NCBI GenBank assembly: GCA_022579005.1
Contig: MU401464.1
Span: 189,337 to 253,336, forward strand
Source of the DNA: Poronia punctata
Lineage: Eukaryota; Ascomycota; Sordariomycetes; Xylariales; Xylariaceae
Length of the DNA stretch: 64,000 nt
Direction of reading: 5' to 3'
Shown: positions 12,212 to 25,000 of the stretch, piece by piece
Numbering within the stretch: position 1 is the stretch's first letter
Layout of the letters: every line of letters starts with the position of its first letter
Notes under the pieces: model-generated
Told to the model about the DNA's origin: nothing
What the model saw: the letters and a program-made list of their open reading frames with translations, nothing else
Databases searched by the model: none
Made by a program: the position numbers and the translations under genes

Positions 12212-13666
12212 CTAAGATCTGAGATGAACGTGCAACAAGCCGACCCCAAGCGGGTTGATCCGCACATCCACAATCTCAAATCTGGGATCCACATCATGGA
12301 AAAGCTTGGCAAAGTCCCTCCGACTCCTCTGCTTGGCGCCCAACACGACCATCATGGACACGTCGGCCTGTCTGAGCAGGTGCTCCTCGAACCGCGAGAT
12401 GGCGCCCGGCTCGGGCAATACCACGTCGTTGATCAGCACCGCCGTCTCGGGGCCGCATTTCTCCAGGGCCGGGACGAGGGCGCGTAGGATCTTGCTCGCG
12501 TCTTCGTCGTTGTAGTTGTGCAGGATTTGGCGGAGGAGGAAGGCGGAAGCGTCCGTGATGGGTTGCTGTTGGAAAAAGTCGTGTTGTTGGAAGGTTATCC
12601 GGCCGGATAGGTTGTCTTGTCCGTGCGTGAGTTGGATGGGCGATACATCTTGGACTACGAAGTTTAAGGAGGGGAATTCCTAAAAATAAAAAAAATCGGA
12701 TTAGAGAAAGCTTGTTTTGAGATGAATGAGGGGGAAAAAAAAACTAACCTTTGCAAGTCCAATAGAGATATGTCCACTACCACCACCGACATCAACAACC
12801 TTTCCATCACCAAGCGAAGCCCAGGCGAAATTATCCCGGAGCTCGGTACCCCTTTCATTAACTGACAGAAAGACATTGCAAACATTAGTATAATATTCGT
12901 ATCAGGTAGCAAATTCTGTCTCAAAAAACTCACCTTTAGACCAAGAACTCATAGCCTGAGCAAACCTCTTCCCCTTTTCAGGGAATTTCTCGTAATACTG
13001 ATAAACGGGCGCGCCGAAGCGCTGCTGAAACGCCGAATCGACCGCGCTAGACTTGTGCGGCGAGCGCGTGACGAGCGTCGACAGCTCGGACGAGGCGCGG
13101 AACATGTCGTCGAGCTTCATATCTCCCAGCGCGCGCCAATCTTCATCGCTGGCCAACGAGGCCGAGACGGACGAATGTCTGAAGCGGTCCTGGTCGCTGT
13201 TGCCGTCGCCGTCGCCATCGCCTGTGACTGTGACGACTTGTTGGAAGATCCGTCTAGAGGCGAGAATCTTCAATATCGACCCCGTGCGCTCCACGTCCAT
13301 GTCCGCTTTGGCGGCTACTTCGGCGACGGTAATACTCTCCACCGCACCATTGTTGTTTTTGTCGGGCAGGGGGACATGTTTGAAGAATCCGCGATCAAAA
13401 GCGACCTGCAGCGCGGCGAGATCGTAATGAGAAAAGAAGATGTCGCGCAACGTCGTCTTGGGACCGTTGACCAGATGGAGTAAGTCGAGCGCGGCATCGT
13501 TCAGGGATGCGCGCAGGCTTTCGTATTCCACATCTTCGGGCACTTGACCACTGCCTGGTTCCAATGTAGGTTCCGGGAACGATTTCTTCTGTAAGAAGGC
13601 AGAGATCTGGGATGATAGGTCCGCAACCTGCTTTCCGAGAGATGTGATCTCCGAGGAGGAAGACAT
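12212..13666 (-). CDS. SAM-dependent O-methyltransferase (COMT-like)
   Basis: Three exons: 13666-12934, 12861-12749 and 12679-12212 (437 aa). Introns are 72 and 69 nt. An upstream in-frame ATG at 13783 exists, but the MSSSSEI start at 13666 is preferred because what lies before it is a Lys/Glu-rich low-complexity stretch. The N-terminal half is the helical dimerisation region with a winged-helix part. Exon 2 carries the SAM-binding motif VVDVGGGSGH (266-275). Exon 3 carries LLRQILHNYND with the likely catalytic His336. These match fungal O-methyltransferases that act on polyketide phenols (the sterigmatocystin/aflatoxin OmtA-StcP type is one branch). A GDGDGDG insertion lies between the two halves. 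Its place beside a P450 and a non-reducing PKS suggests it methylates their product; the 2.7 kb spacing weakens that link. Confidence 0.87.
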
Positions 13667-15010
13667 TTTTTTTTTCTTCTTTTCTTCTTCTCTTTCTTGA
13701 TAGATACCTAGATGGTGGCGAGTTGTCAAGAGGAAGAAAGAGAAGATTAAGCGAAGAATGTAACGATGATTTCTGATAGCCAATGACTTGATTCTCTCTC
13801 TATCTTTTTTTCAAGGGGGGGATTGTAGGACTATCTAAAACACACACACACAACGTGGTGTGATGTCTGGGCAATGCACCGCGCGGCAGGGCCGACACAT
13901 GCAATGCAACGTTAGGTGGCGTGGGTTATGGTTATGGTTATGGTTATGGGTATGGGTACTAGGTATGTAAACTTAGATACTCGTATGTGTATATGTAAGA
14001 CTTACATTTTAAGCGAGCCGACCAGGTTTGGTATGCAGGTATTATCATATCATACAGAACCCTAGGTTAGATAGATGAAATATCGTTCGTTTCTCATCCT
14101 TCTTCATTCAGCCTTTACAATGTACATAATATACCTAACCCTGTTTAAAAACAACGCACAGACGTATACGCATACAAGTAAGTACCTATTAATACAAAAG
14201 TTCTTTTATATAACCGCCGATCTAAAAAAGCCACGTTGTTTCACCATTATCATCCCAAATTGAAGAACACCCCCGGTCCACTTCTCCATATAATCTACCT
14301 AGGTACATACCCTTAAGAAACCCCTCCCCCGGACCCCACCCCTTAGACCATAGCCCCGGGTAATCCCAGCCCAACTAGATTAAAAAAGGTTAAAGGTTTT
14401 TATGCACCTCAACGTAGGCGGACTAGATAGACATACGTATATCGTTATGCGTGTATGTAGGTAGGTAATCACAAAAGAGAAAATCCTTCTTGAACGGCTA
14501 CCTTTCTCGGTGTAGGTAGATTGCGCTAAACTCTAACCTAAGACAAGAAGCTCTACACCGTCATTCCGTAGGTAGGTAAGTAAACACAGGGGTCTGTCTC
14601 CCTCTTTATTTGTTCTAGGCTAGGCCGTAGGATCATGTAGGTTAGAGTTAGCCTTTTAGGTAACACGTAAGAGTCAGACTACTGCTGATAATAATAATGG
14701 CTCCAATGTTGATTGATTGATTGATTGATAGGTTGGTATTATTCGTGCGTACACTACCAACAGACACCTACAACGTAACTCGGATCTAACCTCTCTAACG
14801 TTACCTAGCTCTCTCTCTCATGCACGTAAAAACCCTGAATAAGCGGCCAACCTATAACCAACAAGCCGTTCCAAAGCCGTGCCGGGGGATGGATAAGTAA
14901 TCAAACCACAAGTAGGTAACCTAGGTATATTGGAAATATGTACGAGTAGGATTGTTAAGTTGTTTCCTAGTTTCCTAGTTGCCTAGAGATGATGGAAATA
15001 TCCCCAGTCT

Positions 15011-15030
15011 ACTACTACCTAGGTAGTAGT
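15011..15030. repeat. 20-bp perfect palindrome
   Basis: The sequence reads ACTACTACCT followed by its exact reverse complement AGGTAGTAGT, centred on CCTAGG. Function is unknown. Short hairpins of related sequence recur at 15567-15582 and 15821-15836. Confidence 0.8.
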
Positions 15031-15317
15031 CGAGCAAGAAGCATAAACCATAGCATATCTCTTTACATAAAACTACAAGTACCTACGAGTACACCCGACA
15101 TAACCCGTGCCTCTACTCCCTCGTAATAAAACTTGGCAAAAGTTCCCAAACTGCGCGTAATGAAATATGCTTACTTAAATACCTCCAACAGCTATCTATC
15201 GACCAACCAAACCCACTTATCTAAACAACTAGATAGATAGTAAGACCAACAGGACATGCTCTCATCAGCAAGCAAGCAGTAAGTAAGACCAACAAACAAA
15301 AAACAATCCTTGCTTTT

Positions 15318-15321
<4 letters not shown>

Positions 15322-15363
<42 letters not shown>
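15322..15363. repeat. Poly-A tract, 42 nt
   Basis: An uninterrupted run of A, followed by a second run of 27 A at 15731-15757. Neither has a coding sequence in front of it that would suggest a retrotransposed copy. Confidence 0.8.
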
Positions 15364-15365
<2 letters not shown>

Positions 15366-16417
15366 ACGCGGGTAAGCTTCCTTCCGAATAATGGAAAACC
15401 CCCCCCCGTTCCTTTTCAACACAACGTACTATAACTTTTATCCCCCTCGAATCCGATACAGGAAATGGATTTTCGGACTTGAAGATAGATACCTACTACC
15501 TACTCGTACCCAGATCCCGCAGGGATAGGTATTAGGTAAACTTCATTATCTCTTATCTAGCTTACTTAGGTAGACTACCTAGACGTTAGCCTAATACTCG
15601 TAGTCTACCTACTTACCTAGGGGATGCTGGATGCTGCACGATTGTCCGTCTACTCGTAGAAACTAGTGACTAGTGACAACCTAACTAAAGTAGTTAAACC
15701 TTACGTGTATGACAAGGATTATACCATAGCAAAAAAAAAAAAAAAAAAAAAAAAAAAGGGTCAAAAGGCAAAAAGGAAGGATCAAGATAGGTAAACTAGG
15801 TTGGTTAGGTCAGATACGAGTAGGTAGACTACCTAGATGCCGGTAATAATAACCAAGGGAAGTAGGTAACTAGTGTGTGTGATAGGTAGGGATAACTGTA
15901 CCTACATGCCATGCATAAAAGGTGACATAAAAATATGGGGTTAATCTAAATCAAGTAAACTCCCGTTTGCCAAGAAGCGGGATTGCCCTTTAACACATAT
16001 TAAGAAATATCCCGTGTAAATATAAGCTAACGTTAGGCTATTACCTAGTCCTAGTCTACTGATTGATGCCAGGAGGATTTAATATGATAGGCTATTGTAC
16101 GGTTGGGATGGTGATCAAGGATGATTCGAAGAAATGATGCATGAGATCGAAAGGATTGTAAGGTATTGCTATAGTAGAAACCTAGATACGAAGAAGGAAT
16201 AGTCGATACAAACTATACCCAACAGATTCTTGTCTACGAAACAAGTAAAAAGTGCCTAATTAACATGTTCGTGGACAAGGGAAAGGGGGGAAGGGAGGGG
16301 GGAAACCTAAAAGAATGTAACCGGGGGACCCTGGCAACAAAACCCCACGCCACAATGGTGCGTCAAGCTATCTGTGCTGTTGCTGCTGCTGCTGCTACTG
16401 CTTCCTTCCTTCCTTCC

Positions 16418-18385
16418 TTAGTCCAGGTAACGAGCCGTCATTCGGATCCCAACGGACCCTGGTGCCGCCATGGGGATGTAATAATCCCCCGTAATTTCAA
16501 TGTCTGCCTTGGTGGTCTTGTACAGCTCTAGCACACCTGCCTCGCCTCCGACAGGGCCGACTTCTGGCGTGGTCCACAACGTCCACATGTTGGCCAAGAA
16601 AAGGTACAGCTCGCCAAGGGCCAGGTTCATACCGAGACAGTTGCGCGTGCCCTTGCTGAAGCTGACAAGGTATTTATCGATCCTCCTACCCTCGGCGCCT
16701 AGCCAGCGTTCCGGACGGAAGACCTTGCTGTCGGGGAAGATGCTCTCGTTGTGGTGGATCTGCAGGGCAGACATGCTGACCACGGTTTTGGCTGGGATGG
16801 TCCACTTCTTACCCGTGTCCTGGTCAGTGAAGATGATGGGGTTGTCAGGGTCGATCCTTTGGAGGCGCATGGACGCGCCGTAGCTCAGGCGTAGACCCTC
16901 CTTGACCACGCCCGTCAGGTAGGGGAGACTCTCCAGCGTGGCCAGGGGGACGGAGCCTATCTTTCCATTCGCCGGCATCACCGTCTGCAGCTCTTCCTTG
17001 AGCTTACGTAACGTGTCCGGCTGGGCCAGAAGCCAAAACAACATGGTTTCCGACGTCATGGCCGTGGTCAGCGTCCCCGCCATGATGGTCATCTGGGCGT
17101 CGTCCGCCATCCGATCTACGGACCGCTCGTGGGCAGGGAGCTTGGCGTCGAGCACGGTACGGAAGATGGTTGGCTGCTTCTGACCGCGCCAGTCCTCGTT
17201 CTCGCCGTCTACAATCTTCTGCACCTCCTCTCGCGATTCCTTCTTCTGTTCCATGTACAAGCCAGCCCCTGTATGGAGGGCCTTGACGAGACTGATTGGC
17301 AGGTAGCTAATGACGGTGTATACCCACCACACGTGCTTCATGATGTGAACAGACGTGGCGCCCTTGAAAGAGGCCTCTCGCGATTGAGGATCAAAATCAG
17401 GATGCTCTATGCGATGGTGGCATCGCGCGAAACAATACGTTTCCACAATATCTACCGTCGGCCTCATGTTAGTCATTTTTAATTTTCTTCTTCGTGCATG
17501 AAACTTACCGTTCGTGAGAGCAGCAAACATATTATTTGCATTCACCACCTTTTCCTTCTCCCTGTACTCGGCAAGACGACGCATGACCGCGTCAACTCTC
17601 TCTTGGATGACGGGCTGCAGAGACCTGACCACATTCATGCCGAAGAGAGAACTCAGGGCGCCTCGGCGTAGCTTGTGGAGGTCATGATCGATGGTGGAGA
17701 AGAGACACAGGTCGAGGCCAAAGTATCTCACCAGATTCCAGTACTTCTCCGTACGCCGTGTGCTGGAAGCGCCCGGATAGATGGTATCGTAGAAATCCTG
17801 TGAATGTGAATGTCAGATGAGTGTCACCGCTTAATGGAGTGGCAAGCGTCACTGCAAGCCTTTCTGCAAGGTGTCTTACCGGGTCGGAGATATCTGCAGT
17901 ACCCCACACAAGTTAGCCGTCCATCATGAGCTTCTGGCTCCCGTTGATAAGGGAGGAGTGGTATTTTCTGCCTGCAATAAGGTGGGACTCTGCAGGCAGG
18001 GGCGGGGGCTCTGCAGGAGCTCGACCCGAGCAAATGCAAAGGAAAAAAGAAAAAGAAAAAAAGAGCTTCCTTACGCAGTTCCCAGGGAGTGATTCTGATG
18101 ATGGGACCATATTTCTCGTGCAGCTCCATGATTTTGAACTCATATTTGCCACCGAGCCAGGTGTCGTAGTACATCTCATATCTATGCGGCCGTATGTCAG
18201 TCTAATGCAGTGATTGATGAGTGCAGGTCGAATAGAGACACTCACAACTGCGTCAACGCAGCGAGCCGTGGACCAGGGACGTGAGATATGGGGCTCAAGT
18301 ACAGGCGCCAGAAGGCTCCGTAGATGAGGTAGAACACCCAACCCCCAAAAAGGGCGGTCCAGAGGGATGGGTTGGACTCGAACAT
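16418..18385 (-). CDS. Cytochrome P450 monooxygenase
   Basis: Five exons: 18385-18246, 18181-18075, 17893-17880 (a 14-nt microexon), 17797-17509 and 17451-16418 (527 aa). Introns are 64, 181, 82 and 57 nt. The last is a multiple of three and open, so an ORF reader would miss it. The start at 18385 is the first ATG after an in-frame stop. The N-terminal membrane anchor [16 protein letters not shown] leads to the hinge [16 protein letters not shown]. Then come [24 protein letters not shown], joined through the microexon, the I-helix [11 protein letters not shown], the ExxR motif KEGLRL, the FRPERWL block and the heme loop [10 protein letters not shown]. All P450 hallmarks are intact. The sequence style resembles fungal P450s often labelled trichodiene-oxygenase-like. 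It sits on the ER membrane and is transcribed divergently from the PKS, so it probably oxidises the PKS product. Confidence 0.92.
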
Positions 18386-19049
18386 GTTGAAGTTGGCCTC
18401 CAGTTTCGACACGGATGTTATCGAGAATGTCTTGAAAAAAAGGTCGGTTCAATAACTGATTGTTGAGTTGCACTCTGCTGAGGAAAGTTGCAACAGCTCG
18501 AGGGGAGGCGTCCGTGCGACCATTTTGTCTTCGGTCTGTTCTACCATGCTTAGATAATGTGCGGGCCTCTTGTTCCCCATGAGCTCACAGGCAGCACACG
18601 TTCCTGGGTCACCCCCCCGGGCCCTCTAGGTCTTAGTCGTGCAGGGTTTGATCCTTCGAAGCCTCAGAGGATGAGGATCCACGTCCGGCTGCAAGCCCGA
18701 CTTCAGCTCGGTTATAGCGCGGAGAGGGTGGAGTCTGACACACCCCAGACGCACGGTGAGATTGTCGGTGGTGAGATTTTCGGTGCAAGAGCAAGTGGTA
18801 AGATAGGTAATCATCTACACAGTATGCTTTGGTTAATGGGGAAGGTGAATAAACTGTTTGTCTAGACCGGGGGTCCTCACATACCCGGTCCCTTATCGGT
18901 CTATAGTCGTCGTGCTATATCGGTCGTCGTGGGGGATATATAGATGCAACGATGTTGTGATAAAACTCCCCGAGTCAAGAATACCCTACGCAGGGATTCA
19001 ACGTTCAACTTACTTCCTAACCTAAACGTCTCTTGCCCTCAACGTCAAG
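18386..19049. promoter_or_regulatory. Divergent P450/PKS promoter
   Basis: A 664-bp intergenic space separates the two start codons, so the genes can be co-regulated from here. Toward the PKS there is TATCGGTC at 18894-18901 and again at 18918-18925, each followed by GTCGTCGTG. A TATA-like GATATATAG lies at about 18936-18943, some 107-114 bp before the PKS start. CGG-containing repeats fit binding by a Zn2Cys6 regulator, but no such regulator gene is in the window. Confidence 0.55.
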
Positions 19050-22000
19050 ATGTCGTTTACCTCACAACTTCCCTCTCTTCTCGTCTTCGGACCCCATACA
19101 AGGACCCCCACTGGAGAGAGACTGGAAGAGTTACGACGGCATCTCAACGATACTACTCGGCTCTCAGCTCTCAGAGATGCTGTTGCCGATCTGCCCCGAT
19201 TCTGGAATGCTCTCGTCGATTTCGATTCAGACCTGAGCGGGGTGCCAGCCAGTCACATACACCAACTAAGCCAGTGGCTGAAAGACGGTGGCTCCATCGG
19301 TCACGATGGTATCAGCACACCAAATCATTACAGCCTTGCTGCCACCCTCCTCCTCCAGATAAGCCAGTACTCGCGGTACCTGGATTCTCTGGGAGAGGGG
19401 GCCCATCCGCGGATACTGAAGAGCGTCCGAGCCGGTGGTGGCATCCAAGGGTTCTGTTCCGGCTTCCTCAGCACCGTTGCCGTAGCTGGTGCCGAGACGG
19501 AAGCAGACCTTGGCCGTACGGCGGCTGTCGCGCTACGGTTGGCAGTATGTATAGGTGCATATGTTGACCTGGACGGCATATACTCCCAACGACCCGAGAG
19601 GTACTCGTGTGTCGCAATCCGCTGGAAGGATGGGAGTGCTCGTGGTAAGAGCGAGGTCGTCGACCTGATCCAGTCCTTTCCCAATGTAAGAATACCACCT
19701 TCCCCAAAACGGGCCTCGTTGCAGCATAGGTACAATATCTAACCCGGGAATCTTAGGCCTATATATCCAGCATTAATGACGATGCATGCGTAACCGTCAC
19801 CCTCAGAGCAGATGACGTCGATACATTAAACGACGAGGTCCGTGCTGCTGGTTTTCGCTCCACGGCCGTGTCCGTGCAGGGGCGCTTTCACACCCTTGAT
19901 CACGCCAATGCAGCGGCCAAGATTACAAATCTAGTCGCCCAGGCTCAAGATCTGAGCATACCGAGCGTGGAAAGGCTCTTTGCACCCGTGAGATCTGCCG
20001 TAGATGGCAAGATCCTTACAGGAGGGGGCTCGCTTCTCGAGCATATACTTGAAAACACTCTGCTCAAGACGGTGGATTGGAACCTCACGCTTCAGTCTTC
20101 TGCAGACCAAATCCCGGACGGCGTCCCCAAAGTCGCCGCCGTCGCTGGATTTGGAAACCATATGCCCCAAAGCGTGGTCCAGTCTTCATCTCTCGAGATC
20201 GTCATGCTCGGCCAATTAGACATGTCCAAGCCTGGCAGTTCCCGCCCAGAATACCCGCCTCATTCCATTGCTGTGATTGGCATGGCCGGTAGGTTCCCCG
20301 GTGCCGACTCGGTCGAAGAGCTTTGGGATCTGCTCGTCGAGGGGAAGTCGACACTCGAACCTGCGCCTGCCGATCGACTGGGACTGTCGCAGGTTGGCGA
20401 GTTTGCAGATACGAAATGGTGGGGTAACTTTGTCCGCGACTCTGATGCGTTTGACCACCGCTTCTTCAAGAAATCCTCCCGCGAGGCCCTCGCCTGGGAC
20501 CCTCAACAAAGGTATGTATCTTATTCCGTCCTCGTCAAACCCCCCGATTTCTCTTTGGACCGGGTATATCAGTAGAGATTGAAGTAGGATTGGGGGGGTG
20601 ACCATCATTGTTATCCTGTGTCTCTCCTATCATGATAATATTAGTTGTTTCATACCGGTACACACGGCTGACTGATTTTATCCGCAGGGTACTCCTCGAA
20701 GTCATTTATACTGCGTTGGAGTCGGCCGGGTACTTCGGACCCTCTTCCTCCACCGAACCAAAAGATTACGGCTGTTACATCGGTGCTTGCATAAGCAACT
20801 ACATCGACAACCTCTCGTGTCATGCGCCCACTGCATACGCCACAATGGGCACCACCCGTGGCTTCATCAGTGGCGCCATGAGCCACTATTTTGGATGGAC
20901 CGGCCCAGCCCTGACCATCGACACGGCCTGCTCGTCGTCGCTCGTGGCTATCAACACAGCCTGCCGGGCCATCTGGTCAGGTGAATGCTCCCGCGCCGTC
21001 GCCGGTGGCACCAATATTATTTCCAGCCCTTTCGACTACCATAACTTGTCCGCCGCAGGCTTCCTCAGCCCCAATGGACAATGTAAGCCTTTTGATGCCG
21101 GCGCCGACGGCTATTGCCGAGGTGAAGGAACGGCAGTCGTGATCCTCAAAAGGCTTTCCGATGCTCTCAACGATGGAGATGATATATTAGGCGTCATTAC
21201 TGGTTCCGCCGCGAACCAGAATCATAACGAAGGTCTTATCACCGTGCCCCATTCCGGCTCACAGTCGGAATTATACAACAATGTCCTGAAGCTCAGCGGC
21301 CTCCCGTCCGAGTCTGTGACGTACGTTGAGGCACACGGCACCGGCACTGGCGTGGGCGACCCTGTCGAGGTCCGCAGTATCCGCGAGGTATTCGGAGGAC
21401 CACAGAGAGATTCGCCTCTCCATTTCGCGTCCATTAAAGGTAATATCGGACATACCGAGGGCACTGCTGGCATCGCCGGGCTCATCAAAGTCTTGCTGAT
21501 GATGAAGCACAAGCTCATCCCCAAGCAAGTGAGCCACAACAGGCTGAATCCAAAGATCCCCTCTCTCGAGCAGGATCGGATGGTGATACCGAGAGATGTC
21601 ACATCTTGGGACGCTAAATTTCTCGCCGCATGTGTCAATAGTTACGGCGCTGCCGGCTCTAATTCAGCCTTGATGGTTCTCGAGAAGCCATCGCGTTCCG
21701 GTGGCGATCCGGAAAGTCTCTCCAACATTTCTCGCTGGCCCGTTGTCATCTCGGCCAACTCGGCAAGCAGCCTCGCCACGTATTGCAAGAAGCTTCTCAA
21801 ATGGATTAAGAATTCCAAGACCGGGGCTAGCCAAAACCTACTGGCGTCGCTGGCCTTTCAACTCGCTAAGCGAGCCAACCACGCCCTGCCTCATGTCCTG
21901 TCCACGACAGTGACCAGTCTCAGCGACTTGGAATCCAAACTTGAAATCGCCGCATCCGGTTCATCGAGCGATTCAGTTACCGTCGAGAGCCCTAAGCCTG

Positions 22001-25000
22001 TCGTTCTCGTGTTCGGCGGTCAAGAAAGCGACTTCGTGGGCCTTTCCAGAGATGTCTACAACTCGTCCAAAGCGTTCCGCCAACACCTAAACGCCTGCAA
22101 CCATCTTCTCATTGCTCAGGGTCTCGAGGGGTTCTTTCCCAACATATTTAACCGCGAGCCCATGCAAGACTTGGTAACCCTACACACGGCACTTTTTGCC
22201 ACCCAGTATGCCTCTGCCAAGGCCTGGATGGACGGCGGGCTCCGTGTTGATGCCGTCGTCGGTCACAGCTTCGGTCATCTAACGGCATTGTGCGTCTCCG
22301 GAGTGCTCTCACTATCCGATGCTATCAAGCTTGTTTCTGGCAGGGCGAGCCTCATGATGAAACACTGGGGTAACGAGCCAGGCAGCATGCTATTCGTGCA
22401 GGCAGATCGCCAGACTGTCACCCAGGCACTGGAGACACTGAGCGCTCAGGATGAAAGCCACTACGCCGAGATCGCCTGCTGCAATGGCCCCAAGAGTCAT
22501 GTCGTGGTAGGTTCCTCGCTATCAATATCAGCCGTGGAGCAATACTTTGCTTCCCGTCAGGGCTCAGTCCGTACCAAGAAGCTTCAAGTCACCCATGGTT
22601 TCCACTCCAAGTTCACCGAGCCGATGCTAGTTCCCCTAGGAGCTTTGGCCCAGAGCCTGTCGTGGCAATCACCGGCAGTTCACCTGGAAAGCTGCAACGA
22701 AGACGACAGTGTCTCAGACCCCGACTTCGACACGATTGCAGAACATACTAGACGCCCCGTGTTCTTCCAGCAAGCGATAGAGAGACTTGCCAAGCGCTTC
22801 CCACAAGGATCCACCTGGATCGAGGTTGGTCGTGGATCTTCCGTCATAAGTTTGGCCAAGGGTTCCGTGCAAGATTCCCATGGACATCGTTTCTTCTCTC
22901 CACAACTTGCCGCCCAAGACGCACAAGACTCGCTCGTCAATGTGACGCTTGATCTGTGGAAGGCAGGTTACGCGGTACAATACTGGCCCTTCCACAAGAG
23001 CCAGAAGCTTGATTATGGGCCACCTCTGGACATCCCAGGATATCAGTTCGAAAAGGTCAAACACTGGCTGCCATTCACAGGGAATCGTCTCGACCGCGGT
23101 GAGACCGCAACTCCCAACCAGGCCCCGGCAGAAGAAGGGCCGCCTGAGATTTTGTCATTCATCGGCTTCAACGGCAAAGCTGGAAACGAGGCCATCTTCC
23201 GAATCAATCCCAGCGCCGAGCGATTCAAGACCATGTTGGCCGGGCACGTCATGGCGGGCGAGGGATTGTGTCCAGCTTCCTTGTACTATGAACTCGTCTC
23301 CCGCGCGGCATACTCGGTTCAAAAGGATACCACAGCGGCCACTCATGTCCCCACGGTCTACGATCTGGCCATGAAATCTCCTATCGGCAGCGACGCGAAT
23401 GTCAACATCGTACTCAAGTTGAAGGCTGTCAACGGTGGTCCACACCCCTCGTGGAACTTCTCCTTTACAACCCAAGCTACCGGCACAAAGTACCCAGCAG
23501 ATCCATTCGAGGTATCTACAGGCACAGTATGCCTAAAGAGACGTGATGACTTACAGACTGCCAAGGAGTTCGGCAGATTTGAGTCTCTCACGGGCATCCG
23601 CCGGATAGAGGACGTGCTTAAACACCCCGACGCAGAGATGATGCAAGGAACTCACATCTATCGCGCCTTTACTACCGTCGTGTATTACGGCCCGGTCTTC
23701 CGTGGTATCAAGCAGATTGCCAGCGTCGGTATGGAGGCGGCAGGAAAGGTGACCATAACCCCGGATATGGACGGCCCGGATGATCAACGCCTCACCGACA
23801 CGCCCATGACCGACAGTTTCATGCAGTTCGCCGGCTTTCTGGTCAATTATTTCAACAACCCTAGTACTGAGGACGTTCTGGTCTGCGGCAAGATTGAGCA
23901 CATCGAAATCGGAGGTAGCTTCAACCCAGATGCGAAAGAATGGGTCGTGTATGCGACCATGACCCAGACTGGCGACAACAGCATGTCTGCTGATGCATAC
24001 GTCTTCGAAGCTAGCAGCAAGAAGATGGTGATGGCCATATTTGGCCTCAAATTCAACAAGATGTCACAAGCAATGCTGGGGAGGATGCTGCGGAGCGTTA
24101 ATAAGACAAAGGCTCAGACGTCTTCGCCTAGTCAACCTACCAATGTTCATGCAACGGCCGCTGTGGTGGAAAAGCCAGCTTCTACCGCTGTCCAAGCCCC
24201 TTCAGCCAACAAGGCTTCTTCTCGCAGCAAGCGTCCCGAGCTCTTCCAGCTCCTTTCCGAGATCACCGACGTCCCAGTCGAGGATATCAATGACGAGAAG
24301 ACTCTGGAGGATCTGGGCATCGACTCACTCATGGCTACCGAAGTGCTTAACGGTGTCCGCTCGACCCTGGGCCTTACCATCGATTTGACAAGCTTTACCT
24401 TTTTCGAAGATGTCGGGGCTTTTGCCGATCACGTCGACGAGAAATTAGGTATCGAGATTGGTTCGGATGCCGCTTCAGATTCTATAGCGACTCCTGCGGG
24501 GTCGTGGGATATGATATCGACCGACTCTTCAAGCCCAAGCCCCTCCAGCACCGACGAAGACGTGTTCGCGAAAAGCTATCTCCCAGCGCTCACCTCTCAG
24601 CCAAAGGCGACGGCCGTGGAACGCATAGAACCACCACCAGCAAACGTTCAACGACCTAAGCTGAACTCTGCAGCTGCTGACTTCAAGAGCATAAGGCTTC
24701 GATACGACCAGCTTGCTGAAGGTACCAAAGCCAAAGGGTTCTGGTCCGAAGCATACCCGCATCAGTCGCGTCTAGTTTTGGCCTATGTCGTTGAAGCCTT
24801 CGCCGAACTCGGGTGCAATCTCAACGAGATTTCGCCGGGTGACGAGATTCCCCAGGTGCAAGGGGTACTGCCGCGTCACAACCGTCTGATCGCCCAGCTC
24901 TTCACCGTTCTTGAGAAGGGCAAGCTCATATTCCGGTCTACAGACGAGTCGTATGCAAGAACAGATAACCCCACCGATCCCGACAGTGCCGAGTCGATAT

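Larger units (their letters stand above)
13667..16417. other. 2.75 kb low-complexity gene-free region
   Basis: This lies between the O-methyltransferase promoter and the 3' end of the P450. I see no gene. Contents are (GGTTAT)n at about 13927-13950, ATTG repeats near 14711, a 20-bp perfect palindrome at 15011-15030, poly-A tracts of 42 (15322-15363) and 27 (15731-15757), repeated short hairpins TAGGTAGACTACCTA, and at least seven ACGAGTA/TACTCGT words. Confidence 0.5.

Noticed and set aside
12664..12933. 89-codon ORF (-) inside the O-methyltransferase
   Set aside because: Wrong frame. It reads through an intron and the shifted second exon; the true exon 2 in the other frame has the SAM motif.
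13927..13962. Telomere-like repeat
   Set aside because: Units are GGTTAT, not the fungal TTAGGG, and the array is only about four units long within a gene-bearing region.
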